From GWE2-42-39 sp942493345 (GTDB taxonomy: Bacteria > Bacteroidota > Bacteroidia > Bacteroidales > Prolixibacteraceae): DNA of 64,000 nt. The notes under the pieces are model-generated. The model was not told where the DNA came from. It saw nothing but the letters and a program-made list of their open reading frames with translations, and searched no databases. The stretch is taken from the NCBI GenBank assembly GCA_942493345.1, contig OW818695.1, positions 2,170,001-2,234,000 of the forward strand, written 5' to 3'. Numbering within the stretch: position 1 is the first letter of the stretch; the number at the start of each line of letters is the position of its first letter. The position numbers and the translations under genes are program-made. This document shows, one piece after another, positions 9,458-19,198 of the stretch.

Positions 9458-10948
9458 TTAATAGCCCGGATTTTGTTTCATGTTTGAAAGATCGATATCT
9501 GTTTGGGGAATCGGATATACCTCATTTTTCCCGGTAACAAATCCTAATGGTCCCAGAACTTCAGAAAGTTTGCCAACACGTTTTAAGTCGAAAAACCGGT
9601 GTCCTTCGAAACAAAATTCAATTGCTCTTTCATGCAAAATAATGGCAGTTAGTTCCGATTTGTTGGTCGTCGTTTTATTGCTCAGTCCGGCGCGGTTACG
9701 TACCTGGTTCAAATAAGGTAGTGCTTCTGCCGGTTTGTTTTGTTCGTTCAATGCTTCTGCCAAATTCAATAATACTTCAGAATACCTCATGATATGAACG
9801 TTTACCGTTGAAAGGCCACCTGACCACACCGAACCATTTGTTAAATCAGCTTTTGGGACATACTTCATCACATGCGCATCAACCGGCGGGTTGGTCGGGA
9901 TAACATCATCCGAAAGATTACCGTTGTTGTTGATATCCAACACGTCAGTATGATGATCAAGGACGCTGGCCTTTCTCCGAAGGTCGCCGGTCTCAAACAT
10001 TGTATCGATAAATTTGCGCGAAGGCTGCATAAAATGCGACCATGAAAAGAACGGCCCGTAATAAATGACACGGTTCACCTCGTTGTCTTCCGTATCCCAG
10101 ATACTTCCCTGACCGGTGGAACACATTAAATCAAGGATTGACTCAGAGCCAGTTTCAACTGTCCCATCAAATACATCGCGGTAATTATTTTCAAGCTTAT
10201 ATTTTGCCGAACTTATGACTGCCTGAGCTGCCTGAGCTGCTTTGTCGTATTCTTTCGTCCACAAATAAACTCTCGAAAGCATTGCATTTGCAAAACCTTT
10301 TGTTACCCGACCCAAGTCGGTATCGCCGTATTCGTCAGGTAATACAGCAGCAGCTTCTACCAAGTCCTGAACAATCTGCTTCCAAACTTCAGCTTCCGGG
10401 TTCCGTTCCCTTACTTTCGATTCTTCCAGGGTGATGGGTTCTTTAATCAACGGAATATCGCCAAAGCATGTTACCAGGTTATAAAAGAAGAGCGCCCGCA
10501 AAGCTTTTGCTTCTGCAATGTACCGGTTTGCCAGTGCCGGATCCAATCCGGGTATACTTCCAACCCGCTGGATGACATAATTTGCCCGGGTAATTCCTTT
10601 GTATGAAGAAAACCAGTGGTCCATAATATAACGGCTGCTTGAATGCCATGTATATTTGTCTACTTCAATCATACCGGTTCCAACCCGGCTAAAGTCGCCA
10701 TGTTCTTCTACCAAATCGTCGGCCGAAGATGATCCTAAAACCGGACGGGCCAAAATGTATTGTCCCTCAAAACCCAACACGTCATAAATGCCGGTAACAG
10801 CTTCATCAGCATGCGAAGGGCTTGTAAAGAAATTTACATCGACCAATGCATTTTTATATTCCTGATCAAGAAAGCTTTCGCTGCATGCACTTGCAAAAAA
10901 CACAACAGCAAATAGCAGTACTATTTTATTCATTCGTTTCATATTCAT
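9458..10948 (-). CDS. SusD-like outer-membrane glycan-binding lipoprotein (PUL A)
   Basis: This 496-residue RagB/SusD family protein has a lipoprotein signal ending at Cys22 (F-A-S-A-C-S-E-S-F-L-D), a mainly alpha-helical TPR-rich body and the usual C-terminal region (H-E-R-A-I-E-F-C-F-E-G-H-R-F-F-D-L-K-R) near residue 440. The protein ends I-P-Q-T-D-I-D-L-S...Q-N-P-G-Y, typical for the family. It sits as a lid on the SusC channel and delivers oligosaccharides into it. The gene is 12 bp downstream of its SusC partner, the canonical susCD arrangement. Confidence 0.96.
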   Translation of the reverse strand: MNMKRMNKIVLLFAVVFFASACSESFLDQEYKNALVDVNFFTSPSHADEAVTGIYDVLGFEGQYILARPVLGSSSADDLVEEHGDFSRVGTGMIEVDKYTWHSSSRYIMDHWFSSYKGITRANYVIQRVGSIPGLDPALANRYIAEAKALRALFFYNLVTCFGDIPLIKEPITLEESKVRERNPEAEVWKQIVQDLVEAAAVLPDEYGDTDLGRVTKGFANAMLSRVYLWTKEYDKAAQAAQAVISSAKYKLENNYRDVFDGTVETGSESILDLMCSTGQGSIWDTEDNEVNRVIYYGPFFSWSHFMQPSRKFIDTMFETGDLRRKASVLDHHTDVLDINNNGNLSDDVIPTNPPVDAHVMKYVPKADLTNGSVWSGGLSTVNVHIMRYSEVLLNLAEALNEQNKPAEALPYLNQVRNRAGLSNKTTTNKSELTAIILHERAIEFCFEGHRFFDLKRVGKLSEVLGPLGFVTGKNEVYPIPQTDIDLSNMKQNPGY

Positions 10949-10960
10949 GTTTGTTTTCGG

Positions 10961-13900
10961 TTAAAAAGTAATAGACGCTCCAATATGTATCGAACTTGCC
11001 TGTGGGTAAACGTCGGTATCAATCCCTGCATTCAGGTTACTGCCATCAAGGTTCCCAACTTCAGGATCGAACCCCGTGTATTTTGTAAGTGTGAACAGGT
11101 TGTTCGCGGAGATATAAACCTGCGCCCTGGAAATACCAATTTTTTCAGTAACCAGAGTTGGAATTTTATAGCTGAGTTTTACATTACGTAGTCTCAGGTA
11201 GGACCCATCTTCCACATATTTGGAAGAAATACGGCTGTTTTGGTTGGGGTCGGAACTTACAATCCGGGCTACAGTATTCGAAGAACCGGCACCATCCCAT
11301 GAATTCAACACGACCCTCGATTTATTGCTATTTCGTTCTGTTGACGATTCCAGGTCAATTCGTGAAGCGAAAAAGAGGTCATTTCCCTGCGAACCGTTAA
11401 ACAGCGCTGACAACTCGAACTTTTTGTATCCGACATTGAAGCCAAAGCCATAGGTGAAATCAGGCATTGAGCTACCAATGGTCGTGCGGTCGTCAGCCGT
11501 AATTACATGGTCGTTGTTCAAATCTTTATATTTATAATCGCCCGGTGCTGTTCCTGCATTTTGATAAGAAGTTGCTGAATTATTATCAAGGGCATTGGCT
11601 GCATCGACTTCTGCCTGATTCTGGAAAATACCATCTACAACATATCCGTAGAATTCACCCAATGAACCACCCACAACCGAACGCGAAATGTATTGTCCTT
11701 TGTACGCTTGTCCCCAGACTTGTTCGTTGTTGCCAATATTGGTCAGTTCGTTCTGATATGTAGTTAGGTTTGCATTTACACCATATGTAAAATTGCCGGC
11801 TTTCCCGTTGTAGGCCATCTCAACTTCGAATCCGCTGTTTTTGAGTGATCCCACGTTGGTTATTACATTTCCCTGGATAATTTCAGCATTGCTTGCACTG
11901 ATTCCGGTAAATGCCGGCACCAGCAACCCCAGTAACATGTCTTCAACATCCGTTTGAAAATAGTCGACAGCAAGAGTCAGTTTGTTGTTAAACAAAGTTG
12001 CATCCATTCCGATATTTTTTTGTTTCGATGTTTCCCATTTTAAATCAGGATTGGCCAAACTTCCAATAACCGTACCTGTGTTGTACTGGTTGTCGTTTCC
12101 TGACATCGAATACCGTACGGTTTGAAGTGGTGCAATGTAGGCGAAGTTTCCTACTTTATTATTTCCAACTTCGCCATAACTTGCCCTGATCTTTAAATCA
12201 TCAAGCCATGAAAACGAGAAGAAGTTTTCTTTCGAAATACGCCATGCAACAGAAAATGAAGGGAATGTTCCCCAGCGTGAATTCAAACCAAACTGGGAAG
12301 AACCATCGCGGCGGATATTTCCTTCCAGATAATATTTCTGATCGAAATTATACGATATATTTCCAAAATAGGAAATCAATGAAGCTGAAGTCATTGTCAG
12401 GGCAAAACTTGAAGTTGTTGCACCTAACGATCGTACGACCCGGATCTTATTTTCATTAAAAGCAGAATTTCCGTTGAACCTGTTCGATTTTGATTCCGTA
12501 GCTTCCATACCGCCCAATGCGGTGAGGTGATGTTTGCCAAACATCTTGTCGTAGGTGAACACATTGTTCCAAAGCCATTCACTTCCGGATGTTGTTGTAT
12601 AAATATTTTGGGTTACCGACGATTGGGTAATTCCTTCCTGATACAAAGGCGTAAAATCTTCATCGGATGTGAAATTCATTGTTGCAGAAATATTTGAACG
12701 GAAACTTAATCCGTCAAACAGTTGAATATCGGCATAGATATTGCCCATCAAATCGGTTCTTCGGTCTTCGTTGTAGTCATTCGTTAAAACAGAATATGGT
12801 GTGCGTTCCGGTTTATAAAAAGCGGTTATAGGGCCGGCAGTACTCCCATCTTCGTTTGTCGCGTTAATTGTTGGAGGTGTATACAACGATGCGGCAATAA
12901 CCGATCCGCCCATGGTACGGTTCACATCAATACCCATTTGCTTCGAATGCGATACACTAAAACTGTTTCCAACTTTTAGCCATTTGTTTAATGTGTTATC
13001 GGTATTCAACCTGATTGAATATCTTTTGAATGAAGTACTTTTTATAATGCCATCCTGGTCGTAATAGCTTGCCGATAAATAGTATTTATGTTTTTCATTT
13101 CCGCCATTGATTGAAAGTTGATGCTCGTGAACAGGTGAATTCGACCTTGAAATCAGGTCGAGCCAATTTGTTCCTTTCCCGATTTGGGCCGGAGCAGGGA
13201 AATATTTGGCCGGATATACGCTTGTATTCGTGCCTCCAAAAATTGCAGACTTGCCATCCAATGTTTCCAATTTATTTACCCATTCGGCATATTCTCTTCC
13301 GTTCAATACTTCGAAATTATTTGGGTTGGTAAGGTTCTGGACTCCAAAAGATGCGGTATACGAGATTTCGGGAGTAGAATCTTTCCCTCTTTTGGTTGTG
13401 ATCAGAACAACGCCGTTGGCAGCCCTGGCCCCGTATATTGCAGAAGAAGAGACATCTTTCAGGACTTCAACACTTTCAATATCGTTTGGATTGAAGTTGG
13501 CCAAAGGGTTGAAGGTATCGGTAGCGCTGCCACTGATCTGGATGCCGTCAATAATATATAACGGTTCACTGTTGTTGATACCGCCAATTCCACGAATACG
13601 AACAGAGACACCTCCACCGGGAAGCCCCGAATTCGACTTTACATATACACCGGCAGCCCGGCCCTGCAATGCTTGTGCAAAACTTTCTGCTTTTGTTTCG
13701 GTCAGGTTTTCGCCGGAAACCGATGTAATTGAACCGGTTAAATCGCGTTTTTGCTTGGTGCCGTAACCGATTGCAACAATTTCATCAATGCCAATGGTTT
13801 CCTCGAGCAGGGTTACATTAATAATAGTTTTCCCGGCTATTTGAATCTCCTGCGATTTCATTCCCACAAAAGAAAAAATAAGCGTTGCCCCTTCAGGTAC

Positions 13901-14422
13901 ATTGGGAAGCGAGTAATTTCCTTCAAAATCGGTAATTGTTCCGTTGGTGGTACCTTTTACAGCAATGGTCGCCCCGGGAACGGGTTCGCCGGAATAATTG
14001 GTGACTTTCCCGCTAATGCTTTTTGATTGCTGTCCCATCGATTTCTCAGGCAATCCCTTTCCCGGGTTGATCAATATTAGGTTACTTTCGGTAATTGAAT
14101 ATTGAATGCCCCGATCGCTGAACAACTTTCTCAGTATGTTTTCAACGCTTTCCTGATCTACCTGGATGTCAACTTTTGAATCCAGATTAATTTTTTCGTT
14201 TTCGTAGATAAACCGGTATTCGGTCTGCGATTCAATTGCTTGCAATACATCCTTGATGGAGGTTCCCTGCATGTCAATCGACAATTTGGTCTTCTGGGAA
14301 TACACCGAGGCCGAGATTTGTAAAGCAAAAATCAGAAGTAAAAAAGTAGTCAGCTTCATAACAAGCATCATTTTTCTGAGAACCTTTATCAAGTGGTTCC
14401 CTGATTCATAATTTTTTTCCAT
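10961..14422 (-). CDS. SusC-like TonB-dependent transporter with STN domain (PUL A)
   Basis: This 1153-residue outer-membrane transporter has, in order, a signal segment (about 19-43), an STN (secretin/TonB short N-terminal) domain (about 50-115), a carboxypeptidase-D-like regulatory domain (about 132-210, I-S-G-K-V...P-G-A-T-I-A-V-K-G-T), a plug domain (about 218-345, with the R-G-x-x-x-V-Y...L-Y-I-I-D-G motifs) and a beta-barrel ending in an aromatic Phe. It imports oligosaccharides using TonB energy. The STN domain is characteristic of transporters that signal to a periplasmic FecR domain, and a FecR gene lies immediately upstream (116 bp), so this is probably both importer and sensor of PUL A. 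Confidence 0.96.
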   Translation of the reverse strand: MEKNYESGNHLIKVLRKMMLVMKLTTFLLLIFALQISASVYSQKTKLSIDMQGTSIKDVLQAIESQTEYRFIYENEKINLDSKVDIQVDQESVENILRKLFSDRGIQYSITESNLILINPGKGLPEKSMGQQSKSISGKVTNYSGEPVPGATIAVKGTTNGTITDFEGNYSLPNVPEGATLIFSFVGMKSQEIQIAGKTIINVTLLEETIGIDEIVAIGYGTKQKRDLTGSITSVSGENLTETKAESFAQALQGRAAGVYVKSNSGLPGGGVSVRIRGIGGINNSEPLYIIDGIQISGSATDTFNPLANFNPNDIESVEVLKDVSSSAIYGARAANGVVLITTKRGKDSTPEISYTASFGVQNLTNPNNFEVLNGREYAEWVNKLETLDGKSAIFGGTNTSVYPAKYFPAPAQIGKGTNWLDLISRSNSPVHEHQLSINGGNEKHKYYLSASYYDQDGIIKSTSFKRYSIRLNTDNTLNKWLKVGNSFSVSHSKQMGIDVNRTMGGSVIAASLYTPPTINATNEDGSTAGPITAFYKPERTPYSVLTNDYNEDRRTDLMGNIYADIQLFDGLSFRSNISATMNFTSDEDFTPLYQEGITQSSVTQNIYTTTSGSEWLWNNVFTYDKMFGKHHLTALGGMEATESKSNRFNGNSAFNENKIRVVRSLGATTSSFALTMTSASLISYFGNISYNFDQKYYLEGNIRRDGSSQFGLNSRWGTFPSFSVAWRISKENFFSFSWLDDLKIRASYGEVGNNKVGNFAYIAPLQTVRYSMSGNDNQYNTGTVIGSLANPDLKWETSKQKNIGMDATLFNNKLTLAVDYFQTDVEDMLLGLLVPAFTGISASNAEIIQGNVITNVGSLKNSGFEVEMAYNGKAGNFTYGVNANLTTYQNELTNIGNNEQVWGQAYKGQYISRSVVGGSLGEFYGYVVDGIFQNQAEVDAANALDNNSATSYQNAGTAPGDYKYKDLNNDHVITADDRTTIGSSMPDFTYGFGFNVGYKKFELSALFNGSQGNDLFFASRIDLESSTERNSNKSRVVLNSWDGAGSSNTVARIVSSDPNQNSRISSKYVEDGSYLRLRNVKLSYKIPTLVTEKIGISRAQVYISANNLFTLTKYTGFDPEVGNLDGSNLNAGIDTDVYPQASSIHIGASITF

Positions 14423-14538
14423 AAATTTGTTTTGTTATTAGTTAATCATCACAATCGAATGTTGATCGCATTCGATTGATTATCTAAACAGACGGGAAGT
14501 GTTAGCTGCATTTCCCGTTTTATTTTCAGTTCATACGT

Positions 14539-15525
14539 TTATTTTTTAGTGATTATTATTTCTTTCCCTTTTATCTGGTATTTAATCACACTTAATTCGC
14601 ATAGCGCATCGAGTATGGTTATTACTGTTTCTTCCTGAAGGACTCCGGTGTAATGTATATTTTTACCAAAATCGACAGGCAACATTGTTATTTGCACATC
14701 GTAATTTCGTTCCAGCATTGCACAAACTTCTGTCAGGGACATATTGTCCATATATAATTTATTTTCCATCCATCCGCACAGGTGCGACGGATCCTCTTTC
14801 AGAAAAGACATTTGTTTTGACTCTTTGTGGAATGAAACGACTTGTCCTGGTTTCATGAATAGTTTGTTTCCACAGTCATTTTCCAATTCAACTTTGCCTT
14901 CGATCAGGGTCGTTTTAATTTCTGAATCTTCAGGATATGCACGTAAATTGAAACGGGTGCCGAGTACCTTTAATTTCATATCTGCGCTATAAATAACGAA
15001 GGGATGGTTGTCTTTTGCAACTTCAAAAAAACCTTCGCCCTGGAAAAAAACTTCTCTTTGTTTCGTAATCTGGTTATAACTGTACGAAAGTTTTGAACCG
15101 GCATTAAGTTTTACCATCGAACCGTCGGGCAGTATTAGTTCCGAACGGCTGCCGTAAGCGGATACTACTTCTGTTTTTCCGGATGACAGGGAAAACAGAC
15201 TGGTATAAAAAGTAAATCCCAAAAGGAGCAGAAGCGAAGCGGCCATGCCAATGGTCGCATATTTCAGGCGGCGTACCTGCCGGTTTATACCGACGGTTCT
15301 GATTAATTGATCGTTTACCTTTTGCCAGGCTTGCACGGGTTTAAATTGTTTTGCATTTGAAAGCCGTGTAATTCCTTTCCATATTTTTTTGTAACTATTG
15401 TACGCTTTCCTGTTTTCGGGTGAGGAGCGGAGCCATTCTTCAATAGATGGGTCAACCGAAGCTGATTTTTTTGCTTCCGAGAAATGATCGACGAGCCGTT
15501 CCCCTATATTTATATTTTCTTCCAT
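14539..15525 (-). CDS. FecR-family anti-sigma factor (PUL A)
   Basis: This 328-residue single-pass inner-membrane regulator has a cytoplasmic N-terminal part (about 1-88, including the W-L-R-S-S-P-E-N-R-K-A-Y signature that contacts the sigma factor), one transmembrane helix (about 89-110), a periplasmic FecR domain (about 115-215, with L-P-D-G-S-M-V-K-L-N-A-G-S) and a C-terminal DUF4974/STN-like domain. It is expected to hold the neighbouring ECF sigma factor until the STN domain of the loaded SusC signals. It lies between the sigma factor gene (98 bp away) and susC on the same strand. Confidence 0.95.
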   Translation of the reverse strand: MEENINIGERLVDHFSEAKKSASVDPSIEEWLRSSPENRKAYNSYKKIWKGITRLSNAKQFKPVQAWQKVNDQLIRTVGINRQVRRLKYATIGMAASLLLLLGFTFYTSLFSLSSGKTEVVSAYGSRSELILPDGSMVKLNAGSKLSYSYNQITKQREVFFQGEGFFEVAKDNHPFVIYSADMKLKVLGTRFNLRAYPEDSEIKTTLIEGKVELENDCGNKLFMKPGQVVSFHKESKQMSFLKEDPSHLCGWMENKLYMDNMSLTEVCAMLERNYDVQITMLPVDFGKNIHYTGVLQEETVITILDALCELSVIKYQIKGKEIIITKK

Positions 15526-15623
15526 TCAGAGCTTTTTTTATCTGAATGACACAATACCGGGAGAAAAGTCCTATCGAAATTTTAAGAAATATGATTTAGG
15601 GAAAGAAAAAAATTGTTTGCAGT

Positions 15624-16157
15624 TCAATTTTTCTCTTCGATGCACGAACGCAGATACTGCAGTGACTTCCAGATTTGATTTTTGATGGTCTTTATTGAAA
15701 TATTTAGTTTTTCGGAAATCTCTTTTTGCGGGCGGCCTTCAAATTTATACATCCGGAAAACCTGTTTGCTTCGTTCGGGCAGCTGTTCAATGCAAGTTTC
15801 CAGCTTCGTCAAATAATCTTCCATGTCCGATGGATCTTCGTCGTCGGGTTTTTGTTGGTCCGACAATTTCTCAATGCTTTTTTTTCGGGTATTTTCATTC
15901 CTGATAAAATTGAGAGCTGCATTTCGGCAGGAAGTGAACAGGTAACTCCGGACATTTTCTTTAATACTGATTTCATTCCGGTGGACCCATAGTTTGATGT
16001 AAAATTCCTGAACAATATCTTCCGCAGTGTCTTTGTCGTGGGTTATTTCCAGGATAGAGGAACATAACCTGCTATAATACCGCATAAACAGTTCGTTAAA
16101 ACTAACATAATCGTTTCCGGCAATACGCAAAATCAATGTGTTGTCAGGTATATCCAT
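15624..16157 (-). CDS. ECF RNA polymerase sigma factor, Bacteroidetes SusCD-associated type (PUL A)
   Basis: This sigma-70 family ECF factor is 177 residues if started at the ATG at 16157. Region 2 is seen in F-N-E-L-F-M-R-Y-Y-S-R-L-C and D-T-A-E-D-I-V-Q-E-F-Y-I-K-L-W; the region 4 helix-turn-helix is seen in Q-K-E-I-S-E-K-L-N-I-S-I-K-T-I-K-N-Q. It directs RNA polymerase to promoters of its own PUL. The frame remains open to a GTG at 16205, but family members begin just before the D-N-T-L-I-L-type leader, and a candidate promoter -7 box lies at 16207-16214, which favours a start at 16157 or 16172. FecR follows, so the sigma/anti-sigma pair is complete. Confidence 0.93.
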   Translation of the reverse strand: MDIPDNTLILRIAGNDYVSFNELFMRYYSRLCSSILEITHDKDTAEDIVQEFYIKLWVHRNEISIKENVRSYLFTSCRNAALNFIRNENTRKKSIEKLSDQQKPDDEDPSDMEDYLTKLETCIEQLPERSKQVFRMYKFEGRPQKEISEKLNISIKTIKNQIWKSLQYLRSCIEEKN

Positions 16158-16206
16158 GGATTGCAGCACCATCCGACATGTTGGTTTTTTCTGTCTGACG
16201 GACACA

Positions 16207-16239
16207 CAAATTTATAAGGTTTTTGCAAAAACAAACAAT
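16207..16239 (-). promoter_or_regulatory. Candidate promoter of the PUL A sigma factor gene
   Basis: The minus strand reads TAAATTTG at 16214-16207, matching the Bacteroidetes -7 consensus TAnnTTTG. An upstream TTG lies 21 bases before it (16238-16236), close to the expected -33 position. The spacing would put the transcription start just upstream of the chosen ATG at 16157. Confidence 0.4.
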
Positions 16240-16376
16240 TTGCCAGTTATTTTCGGGAAGATCAGAACAAGTAAAGGTTTTTCTTATTCGGATAGCATAC
16301 CCGATTAATCCCGTTCGAGTAGGTGAGGAGCCCTTCCAAACTTAAGCTCGAAGCCCATAAAGAATAGTCGGTACTG

Positions 16377-16410
16377 AAAAAAAGAGTTGTCCGAAACTTT
16401 GGACAACTCT
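16377..16410 (-). terminator. Rho-independent terminator of PUL B (after GH43)
   Basis: Read on the minus strand, a 10-bp perfect stem (AGAGTTGTCC / GGACAACTCT) with an 8-base loop is followed by seven T residues (16383-16377). It lies 31 bp after the stop of the GH43 lipoprotein gene and separates PUL B from the regulators of PUL A. Confidence 0.85.
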
Positions 16411-16440
16411 TAAATAATGCACTTATCTCTTTGCTTTTGA

Positions 16441-17514
16441 TTATTTTTTAAAAACGGGTCCGTATTGTCTTAATACAGAAGGTTGGTTCCCGGTAATTTC
16501 CGGCCAATCGTTTTTCCATGTCAGTTTATCAATCAGAAGCGACCTCCGGTTAACTCCGTTGTTGAGGCGTGCGTGCGATTTCAACATAGCATGATAGATA
16601 AACCAGTCGGTGCCTTCATCGTCGGTAACAATTTCCGCATTATGGCCGGGCCCGACAAAACCACCAGCGCCATCGTTCCCGTGGATTAACACTTCGCCAT
16701 AACTTCCGTTCAGCAGGTTATTCCCGTTTTTATCGGTGTATGGTCCCAGCAACGAATTTGCCCGTCCGACCAACACCCTGTAGGTGCTGTTTTCACCATC
16801 GCAACACGAACCTTCGGAACCAAATAAATAATAAAATTCGTTTCTTTTATAAATGTATGTGGCTTCCAGATGGGTAAAAGCAATCTGTTTCTTTTCGCCA
16901 ACAACCTGTCGTCCGTCATTACTTAGTTTCACTGCAAAAAGACCACGGAAGCTCCCCCAGAAAAGATATTTATTACCATTCTCTTCGATATAAAAAGGGT
17001 CAATTGAATTGGCTACCCCGATTTCATTGGAGTCGAACACTTTTCCCTGATCGGAAAAAGGGCCGGCGGGGTGATCGGCAATGGCCAGACCAATACCGGG
17101 ATTGGAATCGCCCCAGGTAGAGTACGAATAGTACATATAGAATTTTCCGCTGACTTCGGTAACATCGGGAGCCCAAATGCCGCTCTGGTTTTTCCATGCC
17201 GGTTTTTGGACAAAAGCATTGGCTACAAATACCCAGTTTACCAAATCATCCGATCGGACGATCGGTACCATGTGGTATCCGCCTTCATTTCCCCAATCGT
17301 CCTCTGTTCCGTAGGCATAAAAACAACAGCCCGATTTTATTACTGAAGGATCGGCCAGCACCGGCTGAAAAACCGGGTTCACATAGGTTGTCTTATCGTT
17401 TTCAGCCGGGATCTCGGGATCGGTAGTGTCGGAATTATTTTTGCTGCACCCACAGGCAAACCATCCGAAAATTGCAAAAATCATTACAACAATTGATCGA
17501 ATCGACATCATCAT
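16441..17514 (-). CDS. Glycoside hydrolase family 43 lipoprotein (PUL B)
   Basis: This 357-residue GH43 beta-propeller has general base D55 (L-A-D-P-S), pKa modulator D172 (S-I-D-P-F) and general acid E218 (T-H-L-E-A-T-Y); the I-W-A-P-D-V motif at 113-118 is also present. The N-terminus has a hydrophobic stretch followed by F-A-C-G-C-S, so it is probably lipid-anchored at Cys21 or Cys23. The S-I-D-P-F and H-L-E-A wording resembles GH43 members described as arabinan endo-1,5-alpha-L-arabinosidase or related enzymes, but activity is not certain. It is the only enzyme in PUL B. It is 106 bp downstream of the SusD gene, with a terminator hairpin in between, so it may be reached by readthrough or have its own promoter. 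Confidence 0.92.
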   Translation of the reverse strand: MMMSIRSIVVMIFAIFGWFACGCSKNNSDTTDPEIPAENDKTTYVNPVFQPVLADPSVIKSGCCFYAYGTEDDWGNEGGYHMVPIVRSDDLVNWVFVANAFVQKPAWKNQSGIWAPDVTEVSGKFYMYYSYSTWGDSNPGIGLAIADHPAGPFSDQGKVFDSNEIGVANSIDPFYIEENGNKYLFWGSFRGLFAVKLSNDGRQVVGEKKQIAFTHLEATYIYKRNEFYYLFGSEGSCCDGENSTYRVLVGRANSLLGPYTDKNGNNLLNGSYGEVLIHGNDGAGGFVGPGHNAEIVTDDEGTDWFIYHAMLKSHARLNNGVNRRSLLIDKLTWKNDWPEITGNQPSVLRQYGPVFKK

Positions 17515-17575
17515 CTTTTAAGTTTTTTCAGAATTATTTGTTTTCTCAGAAACAACAATTAAGTTGGTAAAGAAC

Positions 17576-17606
17576 AAAAAGCCCCGGAGTTAAAGTGTCC
17601 GGAGCT
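17576..17606 (-). terminator. Terminator hairpin after PUL B susD
   Basis: On the minus strand a 9-bp stem (AGCTCCGGA / TCCGGGGCT, one G-T pair) with a 9-base loop is followed by a T run. It lies just after the susD stop. T runs on both sides could make it work in both directions. It may lower expression of the downstream GH43 gene relative to susCD. Confidence 0.75.
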
Positions 17607-17620
17607 TTTTATTATTCGCA

Positions 17621-19150
17621 TTACCAATTGGGGTTTTGCTTCAGGTTTGGATTAATGTCCAAATCCTGCTGTGGAATTGGGAACAATTCGTTTTTGCCGA
17701 CAACAAAATTTGCGAAAGCAGCATCGCGGCTGGCAAGCCCGGGACCCAAATCGCCCCAGCGTGACAAGTCGTTCCAACGGTTTCCTTCGCCTGAAAGTTC
17801 GAGCAAACGTTCGTGTTTCAGTTGTTCAAGAAAAGCCTGTTTCGACAAACCGGGTTTTGCAATCGAAAGTTTAGCCAAACCGGCACGTTCGCGAACCTTG
17901 TCGACATACTGATAGGCCGTAGCAGTACTACCGGTTTCGTTCAAACATTCGGCATACATTAACAGGACATCGGCATAGCGGATTACACGGTAATTGTTCG
18001 GAGAACGATATCCTTCTCCATTTTTCCAATGATCGTTCAAAAATTTGCGAAACCACACTTCGGCGTTGCCTGTTCCATATCTTTTTGTGAACGTTTCACC
18101 ATAAACCATTGTGAAGTTGGGGCCGCGAACATCTGTCGAATCGTAGATGAAAGAAGCAGCCAGTCGCGGGTCTCTTTCTCCGGCAGGTGTTTTTTCTTTC
18201 AGAAATTGACGAATTACCCAACGGTTTGCTTGTGCATCGGACCAGCCAATACCACGAGGCGCTAAAAACTGGGCAATTGAAGATCCGTAGTTTTGCTGCG
18301 GAGTTGCAACATCGTCATCGGTATATTCGGTTAAGTTTTCTTCAAACTGCACTTCAAAAAGTGATTCTTTGTTGTTTTCTGTTGTTACAAGGAAATTATC
18401 GCGGTAATTGGCCATCAACCCATAAATATCTTTGCCGGAGCCGGTAACCAACCATGCAAGCGGCGTAAGAGCTTCGGAATATTTACGTTGTTGCATGAAT
18501 GTTTTGGCAAGCAGCGCATTGGCAGCTCCTTTCGTGGCACGCCCTGCATCGTTTGAACCAGAGTACGTTGAAGGAAGCAACGCTACAGCTTGAGTAAGAT
18601 CCTTTTCAACCTGTATCCAAACTTCATTGCGGCTGGATGTTGGAGGAAGATCAGAAGGAGTGGAAGGAGTAAGCATCAACGGAATATTTCCCCACAAACT
18701 GGCCAGATTGTAATAATAGTAGCCTCTTAAAAATAATGCTTCTCCCAGCAAACGGTTTTTCAGAGTTTCATCCATTTCGATGGCAGGAATATTTGCCAGC
18801 GCCTGGTTAGCCCTGAAAATGCCGATGTAATTATCTCTCCAACAGTCGATAACAGGTCCAAAATTATAATTTGGCATGATGAATTTATCCAAGGCATTTG
18901 CCAATTCTGTCCATGGGCTTTTGCTGATGCCTTCTTCTGAAAGCGATGCCTGTATCATTAATTCCCAGCGTGAAATAGCGCCCCGGTGAAGAGTACTGTA
19001 AATCGAATTTACTCCTTGTTCTGCGTCGTTTGCATTTTTCCAGAAAACGCCGATTGTTGGTTCGTTGGGATTATTAATGTCCAAATCGCTCTCGCAACCT
19101 GCAATCAGTAATCCCAATATCATTGATATGTAAATAGATATTCTTTTCAT
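17621..19150 (-). CDS. SusD-like outer-membrane glycan-binding lipoprotein (PUL B)
   Basis: This 509-residue RagB/SusD family lipoprotein has an excellent lipobox (L-I-A-G-C, Cys19), the early Y/L-D-I-N-N-P-N-E-P segment and the family-typical C-terminal block (H-E-R-L-L-E-L-S-G-E-G-N-R-W-N-D-L-S-R-W-G), ending Q-D-L-D-I-N...Q-N-P-N-W. It binds glycan at the cell surface as the partner of the SusC encoded 48 bp upstream. It is only distantly similar in wording to the PUL A SusD, so the two loci probably capture different structures. Confidence 0.96.
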   Translation of the reverse strand: MKRISIYISMILGLLIAGCESDLDINNPNEPTIGVFWKNANDAEQGVNSIYSTLHRGAISRWELMIQASLSEEGISKSPWTELANALDKFIMPNYNFGPVIDCWRDNYIGIFRANQALANIPAIEMDETLKNRLLGEALFLRGYYYYNLASLWGNIPLMLTPSTPSDLPPTSSRNEVWIQVEKDLTQAVALLPSTYSGSNDAGRATKGAANALLAKTFMQQRKYSEALTPLAWLVTGSGKDIYGLMANYRDNFLVTTENNKESLFEVQFEENLTEYTDDDVATPQQNYGSSIAQFLAPRGIGWSDAQANRWVIRQFLKEKTPAGERDPRLAASFIYDSTDVRGPNFTMVYGETFTKRYGTGNAEVWFRKFLNDHWKNGEGYRSPNNYRVIRYADVLLMYAECLNETGSTATAYQYVDKVRERAGLAKLSIAKPGLSKQAFLEQLKHERLLELSGEGNRWNDLSRWGDLGPGLASRDAAFANFVVGKNELFPIPQQDLDINPNLKQNPNW

Positions 19151-19198
19151 TTGAATATTAGTTGTGTTATTGTATTCGAATTAGATGTATTTGTTCTT

